From Chrysomallon squamiferum (taxonomy: Eukaryota > Mollusca > Gastropoda > Neomphalida > Peltospiridae), in NCBI GenBank assembly GCA_012295275.1, contig CM022679.1, positions 24,479,502 to 24,543,501 on the forward strand: a stretch of DNA of 64,000 nt, read 5' to 3'. How positions within the stretch are numbered: the first letter of the stretch is position 1; each line of letters starts with the position of its first letter. Below, piece after piece: positions 25,195 to 38,200 of the stretch. The translations under genes were made by a program, and so were the position numbers. The notes beneath the pieces are model-generated. The model was given only the letters and a program-made list of their open reading frames with translations, had not been told where the DNA came from and made no database searches.

Positions 25195-25835
25195 GGATAA
25201 TGTTCAGTTAAGTGAGAAAAACTGCTGCTGCTATTTGGACATTGTTGCATTATAGAAAAAGGGAAAAGTATTAAGGAGTTATCTCTGATTTTAAATGTTG
25301 TGCTGTATCATTTCTCTGTATATATGTAACATAATTCTGTGTATGTAGATGTATTTAAAATAATTGTTTTACTTCTTTTATTTTTTGTTTTAAACCAAAT
25401 TGTAAATGGGCTCTTTCAATTTACTATTATAATATATATACAATTTTTTTAATATATATTTCATAATTATTATTATTATTTTTTTATAATTAACAAATGG
25501 TACAAATAAATGATGGTGACATTTTAGTAACTTCCATCTCCTACACATACAGGCCTGCATATATTTAACATTATACTTCCCCAATTATAATATCCTCAAT
25601 TTAATATGTTATTTATGTTATTGTTAGCTGGTACCTTAGCTTATTCTTCAACATATCCATTTGTTAATTTAAATTGTATTAAGATGTTTGCCACTTTCTT
25701 GCATTTGTAAATTTACAGTTATTACTGTATGCATTATTCTTATAAAATTATTTTGCTGCCTTACCTTATGTTAGTTAATTGAAATATAATCATAAGTAAA
25801 ATGAATTTGTCAATAAAATGGCATTTCCTGCAAGT
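25195..25835 (+). other. TEX14: TEX14 3' UTR with polyadenylation signal
   Basis: The reading frame stops at 25192-25194 after VSKIIPQ. The first strong AATAAA that does not lie in a simple repeat is at 25812-25817, giving a 3' UTR of about 630 bases. Confidence 0.55.
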
Positions 25836-28800
25836 ACAAATTTATTGCCTGTCTCAAAAATGTGTGTATTGTATCTATAGCTCAATAATCTTTAATGAAT
25901 ATTAGATATTTTAAGTCTTTCTTCTGTATGAATCGGTTTATAATTATTGTTTATTATTAGCCCATTATATCAGTAGTCCAGGACTGATTAATTGTATCTG
26001 TATGTTAACTAAATTAATACTGTGTAGTAATCAAAGGCTAGTCTGTTAAAGGATTATATCTCCAATGCAGACATTTTGTCACATTTGTTTATTTATTCAA
26101 AATAGAAATTTATAACCAATACATTTTTAGGCAAAATCTTGTTTGCCCAGAACAGAATTCACTTTGATGGTCAATTTATGTACTATTTTTATGCAGGAAT
26201 ACATCAAGAATATTTAAAAATAAATAATAATAAAAAAATTCACTTCTTTATTCAAGTAAATAACCAAATCAATTTGTTAGAAACATGTTTATTCCCAAAA
26301 ATTCAAACAACATGAAACAAATGTTTACAGAGAACTAACACTGTAAATATTTGAGGCAGATTGTTGATAACTTAATTAACAATATTTATGGGTGCTTTTT
26401 ATTTTCAAATATACAAAACATTAAATATAGGAAAATACTCTGGTTCATCAGTATTTATATACATAACCTATTTACAAAAACATTTTTGTTTTAAAGTATA
26501 CAACATGTGTATTGCCAGGTTTTAACTGCTTAGACAGTGATATACAAACTCCTGATGATAACTGTTTGTGATATGAACTGTAATTACAGATGATGGATGT
26601 ATATTAATATATTAATCAATAAACAAATAATTAACAAATTTCTGGAAACTAAAACACTATATACATGGTTTTTATTTTTAAGCAAATAATAATCTTGAAT
26701 CTTTCAAATTCTACAGGTAGTAGATATTTGGCAGTTTTTCTTAATTTAATCCAGTATTTGAAGATATGGGTCCAGCTTTCAGACAGAAAAAACAACATTT
26801 GTGCCTGAAAGTAGTTTTTCAAGAAACTATAGAGGACTATAGAGTAGTGCTAAGAAACTATAGAGGAAACCATGATGTAATATTTGTTATTGGTTACAAT
26901 TTTTCTTTTTGAAACCCCAAAAACAGATTAATATTTGTTACTAATTATTTTTGTAATATTTCAAAATTTAATTTGTTTTAATCTGAACTGTTTGTTATAT
27001 GCAGTAATCGTATTTATTAGTATTATTATTTTTTATAATTTCTTTGTAACACTAACAGTTTTATTTGTTGCTGCATGGACATGTTTCATAACTAATAATA
27101 ATGGATGCAACAATCAACTACACCTTAAAAATAATTTTCATTATTAGAAAGACTTCGTACAATGTCTAAACTCCAAATAATAAAGCTGAAAGTGTCAGTG
27201 TTTATGTTTTGTTTTTACCTGAGTAATAAAGGGCTATTTAATTTTTCATGATTGTGTTTAGTATTCAGTTAACAAAGATTTTCTTTTTCTTTTCAGTTTA
27301 ATCCAATGTTTCTATTATAAATCAACCTTTTGTATCAGGAAAATTTAATATGCTACAATTTACAGTATTATGAATTAGTACAACTTTAGATCTAGTTACT
27401 TTAAACAATATTATTATTTCAGTTTTGTTAGTGTATCATTCAACATTATTTTCTGTTTGTTGAGTCTGTTTGCAGGGGTTTGTATTTATGTTTTAACATT
27501 TAAAAACAAGAACAACAAGTTATTTACTCATGTGTAAGAGGATATCAAACTAATAAAGTTATTTTTCAGAGAGAAATATGTAAGTTTAAAATTTGAAGAA
27601 TTATTACATAAAAAACTATTAACAAACTTATAAAAATAGAAAAGAAAAGATTTCTATTACATCTAATGAAAAATCACCGATTTCTTCTTATCTGTGAACA
27701 GTAACAATGCAATCATAAACTATTTTGCTTTTAATAACGTGTGATCACAATAAATTTAACAACAGCACCATAACCGTAATCAGAAAAAGAGAAAGAAACA
27801 ATATGAAGAACATCTAAATATATCTTGGTATTTTTTACATCGTTGTTAAAACACTTTAGAAGCACATTGAATTAGAAGAAACATTTATGCATACATTATT
27901 TTATTCCCATTTTTACATCAGAGATATAACTGGTGTCAGATTTAATTAGAATATTCTAGATAAAAGTCAAACAAATAACATATTAACAGAAAAGAAATGC
28001 CAAACAGAACAAAAGTTAAAAATGTTATTGCACTAAAATATTAGCTGTGTTATCATCTCTAAACAATAACAAGTATTCAATTTTATTCCAACAAACAAAC
28101 CGAGAGAGAATAGGTTTGTGAGAAAACTCAATCTGCAATGTGGCATAGACATTTTGCTCCTTTTGTTCGAAATGCTAGATATTGTAAATAATGTGTTCCA
28201 AGACCATGAAATTCTTTCCACCTTGGGTATATATACATCACATATATAATTAACCATTCAATAAAACTGTTTATAATATATTTATTATATGCATTTGAAA
28301 TAATAATCCTGTCTAACAGAACATTTAGGCTTGGGTTATTGTTCCAAGTAGTGTTCCAAGAAACTGAAATTATTATGTAAAGGATATGTCTTAAGAAGTA
28401 ATAATAATCCAAATTAATAAAAAATAATAATAAAAATCAAAAAAATCAGATAACCTACTGGAGTGTGATATCTTTCTAAACAAAACTATTAAATCTGAAT
28501 TTCTAATATAAAATCTGAAGTCTATAAATGAAAAAAATAACTTAATAAAATAACTTTATACATATACACATGTCAAAAACCCGTTCTACCAGAATGATTA
28601 GTTACATAACAGAAAATGCATATGTAAATCTATTTTGATTAATGTCTGATATAAATATGTCCACACAGTCTATTTGGTAATCCTGGTGATAACTTCATCT
28701 CAGTAACTCAGTTTTTCTTTGTTTTCCGCCATTATACAATCAGAAGCCAATGAGGGTAACTAACACCAAACAAATTTATGATTACAAGTAATATTTTTCT

Positions 28801-29500
28801 TGAAAACGTCTTATTGAGAAAGTTGATAATTTCAGATCACCTTTGTTCTGTAAATGCTAATTATGCTAATGATATTAAGGATAAATATGAAGATATATCT
28901 GGAATGTTACCCTAACTGCACCAATTATTTTTCTGTGTCCACTGCACCAAGATCTGCATTTGTTAACTGCACTAATAAAAGGCTAGTTTTATTAAGAGAT
29001 TTTAACATAATTTTAATTTGATAAATCAATTATTCATAAGATTTCTGGCAGAAGACAAACATGAAAATCATTGTTCTAACATTTGTTTATAAAAAAAAAA
29101 AAAAAACATACAAATAATTCTTCCATATACTCTGAATATTTGTATGTAGCATACAGTTGGTTTTGTTGGACAAATGGAATCAGGACTTTTACAAAGTCAA
29201 CAAATCATGAACAAGGTTAACATTAAATCATAAACTTTTAAAGTTAAATCTCAAATCCATCATGTTCTCAAGTGTAACTCAACCAGTTAGGGTCTGTAAT
29301 GGACGGATGGATTCTCAAAGCAGTGGTGGGAAAGGGGGAATGGAAAGAGCAAGTTCACAGTGTTATGTAATTTCAAACAAACTGAAAATGCACCAATGTC
29401 ATAAATAAGAATTGACAAATATCACCATGCTCCTAAAACAAATAACAAAATAAATATATTTAAATCAATGTTAAAATACAGTGTTAGTTCAAAAGTAATA
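25836..29500. other. Convergent intergenic interval, nothing recognised
   Basis: The interval is AT-rich and CpG-poor. The open frames are short and have no domain signature. A minor local duplication (a CTATAGAGGA-containing motif repeated at about 26825-26875) is the only structure seen. Part may be long 3' UTR of either neighbour. Confidence 0.5.
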
Positions 29501-29513
29501 CATGAGAAATTAA

Positions 29514-29529
29514 TTTATTGCGTTTTATT
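29514..29529 (-). other. SNX8: Candidate SNX8 polyadenylation signals
   Basis: Two AATAAA hexamers on the minus strand, at 29524-29529 and 29514-29519, lie about 125 bases past the SNX8 stop codon. Confidence 0.45.
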
Positions 29530-29650
29530 CTTCTTATTGTGTGCTCACTTTTGCCACCATTCCTTCTGTCAGTCATTTCGTTGTCTGTCCATAAAAGATA
29601 TGTTCTTCAGCTGAATGAAAGGTTTGTGGAAACGACTGACATCTGCTTTT

Positions 29651-29793
29651 CTAAACAGAAATACCAGGATGACTGTTCACTGGAGAACCTACTGGAGATG
29701 TCCTTGTAGGCGAAGAAAGATTGGGGTCACTTTTTGAACTAAGATTTTGAACTATTGGTCTAATCTCTGTCCACACTGATGCAAGCTAAAACA

Positions 29794-29845
<52 letters not shown>

Positions 29846-32161
29846 GAAATAACTGAGGTAGTAATGTTTGCAAAAGTAGTAACAGTAAAAATATTAAGTA
29901 TTAATTACAAGATAATAATCATGTAAATATTAGCAAAAACAATCAAACATCTCAGTATAGCATTTTAGATACAAATGCACAATACTTTATGTATTAATAA
30001 CTGAAATTAATTACAAAGATATTATTAGTCAAATATTAAAATTAATTATTGGTTTCACTATTTTTAAGTTGCACTTTACTACAAGTGCAACATTCAATCT
30101 CCAGTACTCTTGGTTCCAAACCCTTTACAGATTATCAGTTTTTCTGGACAAAAAGAAGTCACATGATAATTCAACAAAAAAAAACCTCTTATCAACAAAA
30201 TTATATATACCTCAGGTGTCTCTAAAATATATTCCAGTATTAGAAACTTAAACAAATCTTAAATGTAATTCAAATAATTATATGAAATAAATTAGTATAA
30301 ATGACAAAAGTTTATTAGTACTGGCTGAATCAATAAAATCAAATTCTTAAATTAAAAAAACATTACATGAAAAGTAAATGAATTTCAAAAGCCTGTCCTA
30401 AATTTATCTGAACTGTCCATAAATATCCAGAAGTTGATCGGATACATATCACTACATTCTGCTATAACAAAATGCATGATTTTATATCTTACATCGGAAT
30501 GTGCTTTTGCCTGCACATCAGTCATTGTGGTGAAAACCTCAAAGAAGATGTCCAGATTGGCATGGATCAGTTGAGTTTCCATTTGAAGACAATGAAGTGA
30601 AAAATAGTTCCGGTTTTCCATATTTGCTATCTGCTCTTCTTGCTGCAGAAATAATTGTGGGTAAAAAGTAACACCAAATTAAAACAGTCCACAGTGGTTA
30701 TTCTGTTAGCCTTGAGTTATTAGGAATCTGGGATCACATCATAGTACTTGCTCATAACTGGCTTATTTTTTAACTATCTTTATAGAACAGTAACACACTG
30801 ATACCAGGCAGAAAACATTCTCTTGATAATGTTCCTTAGAAAACTGTTTTTTTAATTATCTAATACACTAACAGGAACATGTACTAATATATTCTTGTGC
30901 AGAACACTCACTGTTAGTTATGTCCCTTTGTTTTTCCAACTCTAACATACCATTAACATATGTTAACATATTCTTGGGTAGAAATTTCATTCATGCTAAT
31001 CTGACTTAGATTGGTTGCTTAAACATCTTTAGATGTGAGTGTGATCTGATATACTGAAAACTAACCAGGAAAACCTATCAATTGAAATATATTTTTTCTT
31101 TTTTTAATGAAATTAAAATATAATGTAAAGGACGATTATAAACAAAATTAATTAAAATCTGAAATCTGTCTTAATATCTTTAAAAAACCCAAAGGAACTT
31201 TGTATTGTGTGGACAGGAAGATATACTTACTTCTAGAATTCTTTGTTCAAGTTGTTCAACTGTGCCAACCTATTCAAAATAAAAGAGAACATTTATTTTA
31301 AAATGGCTGAAAACTAGTCAATTGATTGTTTTGTTGAAATTTAAAACAGTTTTATATATATGTGAAATATGTCATAATAAAGTAATAAATATTTTATTTA
31401 AAATTTCAAATTCCAATGTTCCATAAGTGATATGTCAACATTTATTAATCAGGAAACTATAAAACATAATATAAAAAGATAAAGATGATCATCTGAGAAA
31501 TAGATTTTATCTTAAAACTGGCTTAATGTTATTTTGAATAAATTTATAAATTTCAATTTATTTATTTTTGAAGACTTACCTAAGCTAATAAAGTACAACA
31601 AAAAATGAAAAATTCATAATGTGGCTGATATTTTCAGTCTTTTTGGTGTGTTTTTGTACACAGAAAAATGAAAAATATAAGAACCAAAAACAAATAAAAG
31701 GTGCAAAAAATAACCGATCATGTAAAGCACTTAAGAGTTATCAGATCTTCAATCTGTAAGGAATTTTGGGATTTTTAAAATATTTTTATATCTGAAGTGA
31801 CATCACAATGAAAAAGGAAAGAAATTAAAAATTAACTGAATATAAAAAATGGATTTAGGCCAGTTGTACAGAGCAAAATTAAAAACAATAATAAGATTAT
31901 TAAGTGATAATTTTTATCATTACCTCTGAAGGTCCCTGAACTGTTGCTTGTTGTTTTTTCTTTTTGTACTGACCCATCTTCTGAATTGCTCTTTGATGGT
32001 CAGTTAACACACCTTTTTCATGTCTATCACACAAATCCTGAAAAACAAGAACATTTTGTTTGGTTTCTTTAATAATATTTTTTTTTTTTTTTAGGGTATG
32101 TTTTCTTTTTTTCTTTGTTTTTTATTGTTTTGTTCTGTCATATTTTATGAACTATGTATGT

Positions 32162-32205
<44 letters not shown>

Positions 32206-35200
32206 GAAATATAAGAAACAATTAAGAAAAGATTTATTCAATATTTTAATTCAACAGATTATTAATTTAACTGTCTTGGTCTGAGTGGTTTAAAAAAAAA
32301 AAAAATTAAAATGTTTTTGAATAAACTAATAAATTATCATTTATTTAAGTAAATGTATTTGTGATGCAACTCATATATCATGTATGTATTGACAACAAAA
32401 AGTTATATAATATTTAATACTTAATATTAAAGAGTATAACTTCATTAATATTCATCACTCTGTAAATTTATTTTTATATAGATTTATAAGAAAACCTTAC
32501 AAGAAAAAGGTAATTTAATTGTATCAGTCTGAAGAAGGATGATGAGAATGCAACAAAATCAGAAATCAAATGATGTTGTAAAGAAATGAAAAACTTTGAG
32601 TACTTTCACTTTTCTGTATATATTAATTTTATTTTTTCTAAAAGTCTAAAGGTCAAGTTAATTTATAAAGAAATATATTTTAGTACTTACTTTATAAGCA
32701 TTGAGCAAGTCAAGGAAAATGGAAAGTTTCTCCACCAATCCTTCCTCTTCATCCACTGCCTAAAGGCATGAAATAACTCAGTCATGATATGATGAATACA
32801 TATATATCTGTGGTACATGGATAAATTTTAGATCATTAACTGATTAAGTGAGCCAGTGTTTTAAAAACTGATCTAATGTGTTTCACTATCAATACAATTT
32901 TTTTTACTAATTTCTAAAATATGTTTTCAGAACAAAAATATAAGATGAAAAAAAAAAATACTAATAAAATAAATAAAATAAATAAAAGATTATATTAAAA
33001 AATATGTATATATTAATTTAATCATTTAATATACAGATAGATAGATGGAGATAGACACACAATGATACATTTACACATACACACACACACATAACCATCC
33101 AACCACCCATACATCCACACCCACACACACACACAAAAACACAAATTCTTACCTCAACAGTTGCTTTATCAGACAGGATAGCATATTCCACTGAGAGACG
33201 TTTAAAACCTTTCTGTAGGTAATGCCATGTATCATTTGCACCTGTTGCCCAAGATGACACTGGAGTTGAATCATTGCTCATTAAACTGAAACAGTTTCAT
33301 GATAGAATTATAATTACTGTGTTAAGAACAAATTTAAAGTGATATTTAAAGTGTATTTAGAAAAACCAGATTTAGAAATTTTAAAGAAATATCAATGTTG
33401 ATGTAAAAAAATAAATAAATAAACAAGTTCAAAAGAATTAGAAAGATATTTAAACAATATTACTAAATACTACAAAATAGTTAAAATATTCAAAAAAAAA
33501 AAAAAAAAAAGCAAGAAAGAGAAGAAAAATACACTTAAAAGTAACGAGTAATTACAATTACATACAAAAAAAATTCAATTCCAGCTGCATGAAAATATAA
33601 AAATTTAACTGTTCTCAATAAGTAATCATTATTATTATTTTTTCTAAAAATGTAATATATATTAATACATATAAAATTCCAATAATAAATTCACTTATCA
33701 AGCCTCATTAAAAAGTTTTTAAAAAAACACACCTAAAAACACAGATCATTCAACAAATAGTTTCAAATTTTACCTCAATTCCCTGCCAAACTGTGTCATA
33801 TCATTTGCAAAACCCACAGCTCGCTGAACCATTCTTTCAGCAATTTCTTTCATCTTCAGCACACTGTTGTACAGTACTCTGATATGTTCTTTGCTGTTTG
33901 CTAACTGCATCTGTGTGTCCATAGGAACCAGATCCTGAAAGGAATATTTGTTTAAAATGTAATTTGTTAGTACAAACAAATAGCTGTATAATTCCAAATA
34001 ACATTTTTTTATTTTTTTCTATTTTTTTTCTCTAAAGAACAATTTTTAATATTAATAAAGTATTAATAAAAAAATAAAAATAAAAAAAAAGCCCAAGGAG
34101 ATGCATGAAGTACTATTTTCTAGTTTTTTTCTATGAATTGAATAATTACCACAAAATGTTAGCATCTCCACAAGCAGGTTTTCTGGTCATACTTAATTAT
34201 TACAAATGACTAGGTTTCTATAAGAAAGAATGAAAAAACTGTTTATTGCAAAACAATAACATCATGGGTCTATCAAAAGCAAAGTCATGTTATTTGCAAT
34301 TACTTTTAAAAGACAAAAGTTATGTAGCTGTTGTAACTCTGTAATCTCTGTATTTACTGAAATTAATATTAGAATATTAGTTAACTCTTTAACACACAGT
34401 ATGTTTTTAATGATAATGTTTGTTATCTGAAATCAAATGGGTTTTTGGTGGGGGGTTTTGTATAATGTAACATGAGTAAAAAAAACAAAAAAAAACATCA
34501 GTTGCCTCTCCTTGGCCAATTCTTACTGATTAGTAGAGGTTTTTGTTTTCATTCTTTTACATATATATATTTATTAACCTTCTCAGTGATATAAATAGTT
34601 GGGCACCAGTATGGAGAAATATCTTAATACACATAAAAGAAAAAACAGGATGATTCTGCACACTATCATCAAGTAGAAGAGAAAGAAATGGATATAAATT
34701 GTTTAAAATATTACCTTTGCTTTGCTAGCCAAGTTACTTATCATGAATTCATCTGGAACACCACGGAAATGTTCTTTGATTTTATGCTGCATGTCCTAAA
34801 AATAAACAAAATACTCATTTAAAACCAGTATCAAAGTATTTGCAATACAAATTTAAATATAATTCATGAAAAACATACACCAAAGCTTATGCACCTTAGT
34901 TTGTTATTATTATTTTCAAGTTTTGAAAAGGAACACTAACCACGATTCAAAATGACCACATTATTAAACCGAATTAACAAAATATTTGTACAGTTAATGA
35001 TAATTACATATAACTTAAATCTATTTTGTTAATTTAGTATTATTCAATTTATTGCATTATAAATCTGATGGTATGCAAGTGTAAAGTTATAACAGTTTAC
35101 TAACGAACATAAAAACTGAAACTGTTAATTTTTGATAACGCCAGTACAAACCACAAAACCATTTCAACTAATATTTTACATTACAGAAATGAAAATGAAA

Positions 35201-38200
35201 CTTACTGATCCATTAAAAGAAAGGAAAAATTTCACTAATTTGTCATCATGAATCTGTGGGTGCCTGGCAACAATGTTGATGAATCTTCGCAAACATTTTC
35301 TTCGATGTTCAATAAATTCTCGACTGGCTGTAGAACGAAAAAAACAACAACAATAAAACAATAGCATAAAGGTAATTCTGTATGTATGTGTTTTTGGAGG
35401 AATATGAATCAGTTTGCATAGTAGAAGAGAATGATTATATAAGAGTGAAAAAGTGTGTATGTATGTATGTGTGTGGGTGGGTGGGTGTGCATGTGCATGT
35501 GCATGCCTATGTGAATCTAAATTTAAATAGGTTTGGGTGAGTGGTGTCTGAGTGTTTTTATTTGCATGTGTGCAAGTGTATGCATTTGTGTGTTTGTGTT
35601 CCAAAATCATCTAGAAATATAAATATTTATTTAGTCACATGTATACTCACAAACACATACACAACATACACTATACATTAATTGTATCTGTTACTGTACT
35701 TTGATGTAAGTTGATGTACTTTGTTTTGTTTTTCTGTTAGGTTCCTTTAATCATACCTCCCATCATTTTCTTTGGTGGAAGCCTTGGAATGATGCGGTAT
35801 GGATAGCGTAGCATGAGTAACTCATGCAATGCAATGAAATCGTTGTATCTTCGCAAAACTGTTGTTTTACATCTCTGAAAAAAGAAAATTATAATAACTG
35901 TTTAGGATTTTGTTTATATTTTTAATAATTTATACCATAAAATTCTCCAATATATTTTATTAACATTTCATTAAAATCAAGCTTATCTAACTGAATACAA
36001 CCATAACAATCATATTCAAAAGAAGAAAACTGAAAAATCACATTAGTAATAACTCAAACAAATAACAATGTCAATATGAGGCCCACTTGAGAAATTACAT
36101 TAGTAACAGAATCAAACAAATAACAATGCCAGCTATTAAGTGGCTGCATTTTAGTATGTGCTTAATGATATAATTTATCACTAAAAACAATGTTAACCTA
36201 AATAATAATTAGGACATAACATCCAGCAGGAAGTTATATGACAGTAAGATAAACAAAGTTCAGATTAAAATCAGAGTATTTACTTTACTTGTTAGTTAAT
36301 TTTTCAGAATCAGACCTATTTTAAGACTTGCTTAATGATACATTTTGTTTCTGAAAACAAGCTAAATAATATTTATGACAATACATGTGACAAAATGCAA
36401 AATACCAGTCAAACAATCAGTTAGTATTAAGAATATTTATGCCATTTGTTACATCATGTTTCAGAATCAGATTTATTTTAACATTTGGTTAATGCTATAT
36501 TTTATTATTGAAAATAATTTCAATTTAAATAATATTTATGACATAGCCCACATCAAAAAGCAATAAACCAGTTAACGTTATGAATGTTCAGATGAAATTA
36601 GAGTATTTACTTGGCTTGTTACTTCGTATTCAACGTGCTTCAGAATCAGACCTCTTTTTTCTGGTACCAGTTCCACCTTGACAGAGTCAAGCTCACACAA
36701 ATCACTGTAAGAAAATGCCAGCACGTTTGGATTCCGGTCTCGACGAATTCGCTGACTCGTGATTTTTAAGTCACTAAGATCACCTAATGACGGTTTGGGT
36801 AGTTCTGAAAATATTCATTTGAGAAATAAAGTAATGTAAATTAAGAACACCTCAATACATTTAAAATATTAGTGATTACTGAGGAACAGTTTTGTGTTTA
36901 ACCTATAATAAAAATACAAATGAAAACAAACCTAACTCCACATCAAGACATCAGCTACTATCTGGTTATTAATAAGGGATATTTACAGGCATCTTCACAT
37001 ACTACAGCTTTCGATAAACCAGTTATTGGAAATAGACCACTAAGTGCATGAAGAAAGATACAAACAAATAAAATAAACAAATAAAATAAATGAACTATTA
37101 TAAGCACTATTAAGAGAATAATCAAACTGGAAGTTCTAATCAGAAATGAGTAATGTACATACATCTATAAGATATATAATCTATACTCTTTTTTTTTTTT
37201 CTTGATTATGATGATTTTATGGGAGAAAGATAAAATTATATTTTTCCATTAGTTAGTTACTTTATTTCAAATATTTTGTTAAATAACACTTCAAACTTAA
37301 AAAGTGGTAGTCATAAAACAGAAACATAGGATTTTATGAACAATAAAGTAATTAAAAAAATGAACTCTTTTAACAGAAACTGTACAACTTTCAACAAAGA
37401 TAAACAAATGTTATTGAAAAATACTTGAATTAAGCAGTAACAAAATGAATGACATTTATAAAAGCTAAGATGATTTACCTGCAACTAAAAAACAAAAAAG
37501 TAAAAAAAAATCCTCCAAAAGAAATCACATGTACATTCAGACATTAAATAAGGATTTACAACTGATGATAAAAAATAAGGAAACAGTGTTTCCTATAAGA
37601 TCATGCTACTGTATATAATGAATAACAAACAGCAACCTGAGCTATTCACAATATATTCTGTATGTGTATCATGGCTGGATATTATTACCACTTGTCAGTT
37701 ATCAAGACGTTTTCTAATTGTAAATTGTGAATATTAAATACCACACAATTGCTGAAATTTCACACTTAGAACAGAATGCAAAAACAAACAAAAAAAAAAA
37801 ATGTAATAATAATAAAAGGTATAAAAAATGTATTTGAAAAGACTAAGTATTTCTGAAGGTTACTGTAACATTTTTTTTTTATAAATGAAAACCTGTAAAT
37901 TGAGATCTTTGTTTGCAGTGACATTTTTAATGGCTGTATTCTTGAAAAGGGAATCATGTCAATTATTCATGTTACCACAAAATGCTGGAATAAGTGAGAC
38001 TTTTTTATATATGTAAAATGAAATTATCTAGCAAACCTTAAAACGAAACATTAATGTTAATAATCCATATGAAATTCATGAAGTGGTAAAATGTATTAGT
38101 TTTATAAAAAAAAAAATATATATGGGTATATATCTATAATATGGTATAATTATGTTTAGAAAGAAATTAACAAAAATAATATAACATCACTTGACCTACT

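Larger units (their letters stand above)
30493..34795 (-). other. SNX8: SNX8 exons 7-13: BAR-like helical region
   Basis: Seven short exons encode heptad-rich helices, for example [21 protein letters not shown] and [19 protein letters not shown] (both overlap exon ends). A basic stretch (YKKKKQQ) sits at about 31.95 kb. The order PX then BAR and the overall length fit SNX8 rather than the SNX1/2 group, which carries a long N-terminal extension. Confidence 0.8.
35206..36804 (-). other. SNX8: SNX8 exons 4-6: PX domain
   Basis: Exon 4 (36804-36611) gives the first beta strands ([20 protein letters not shown]). Exon 5 (35874-35757) gives RRYNDF and [13 protein letters not shown]. Exon 6 (35327-35206) gives the closing helices, [20 protein letters not shown]. 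These are the diagnostic PX positions: the RR[YF] arginine for the 3-phosphate, the PPK loop, and the basic helix. Confidence 0.9.

Noticed and set aside
35330-35610. Thr/His-rich 144-residue minus-strand open frame including SNX8 sequence
   Set aside because: Only the segment at 35206-35327 is an SNX8 exon. The rest is intron repeat translated by chance.
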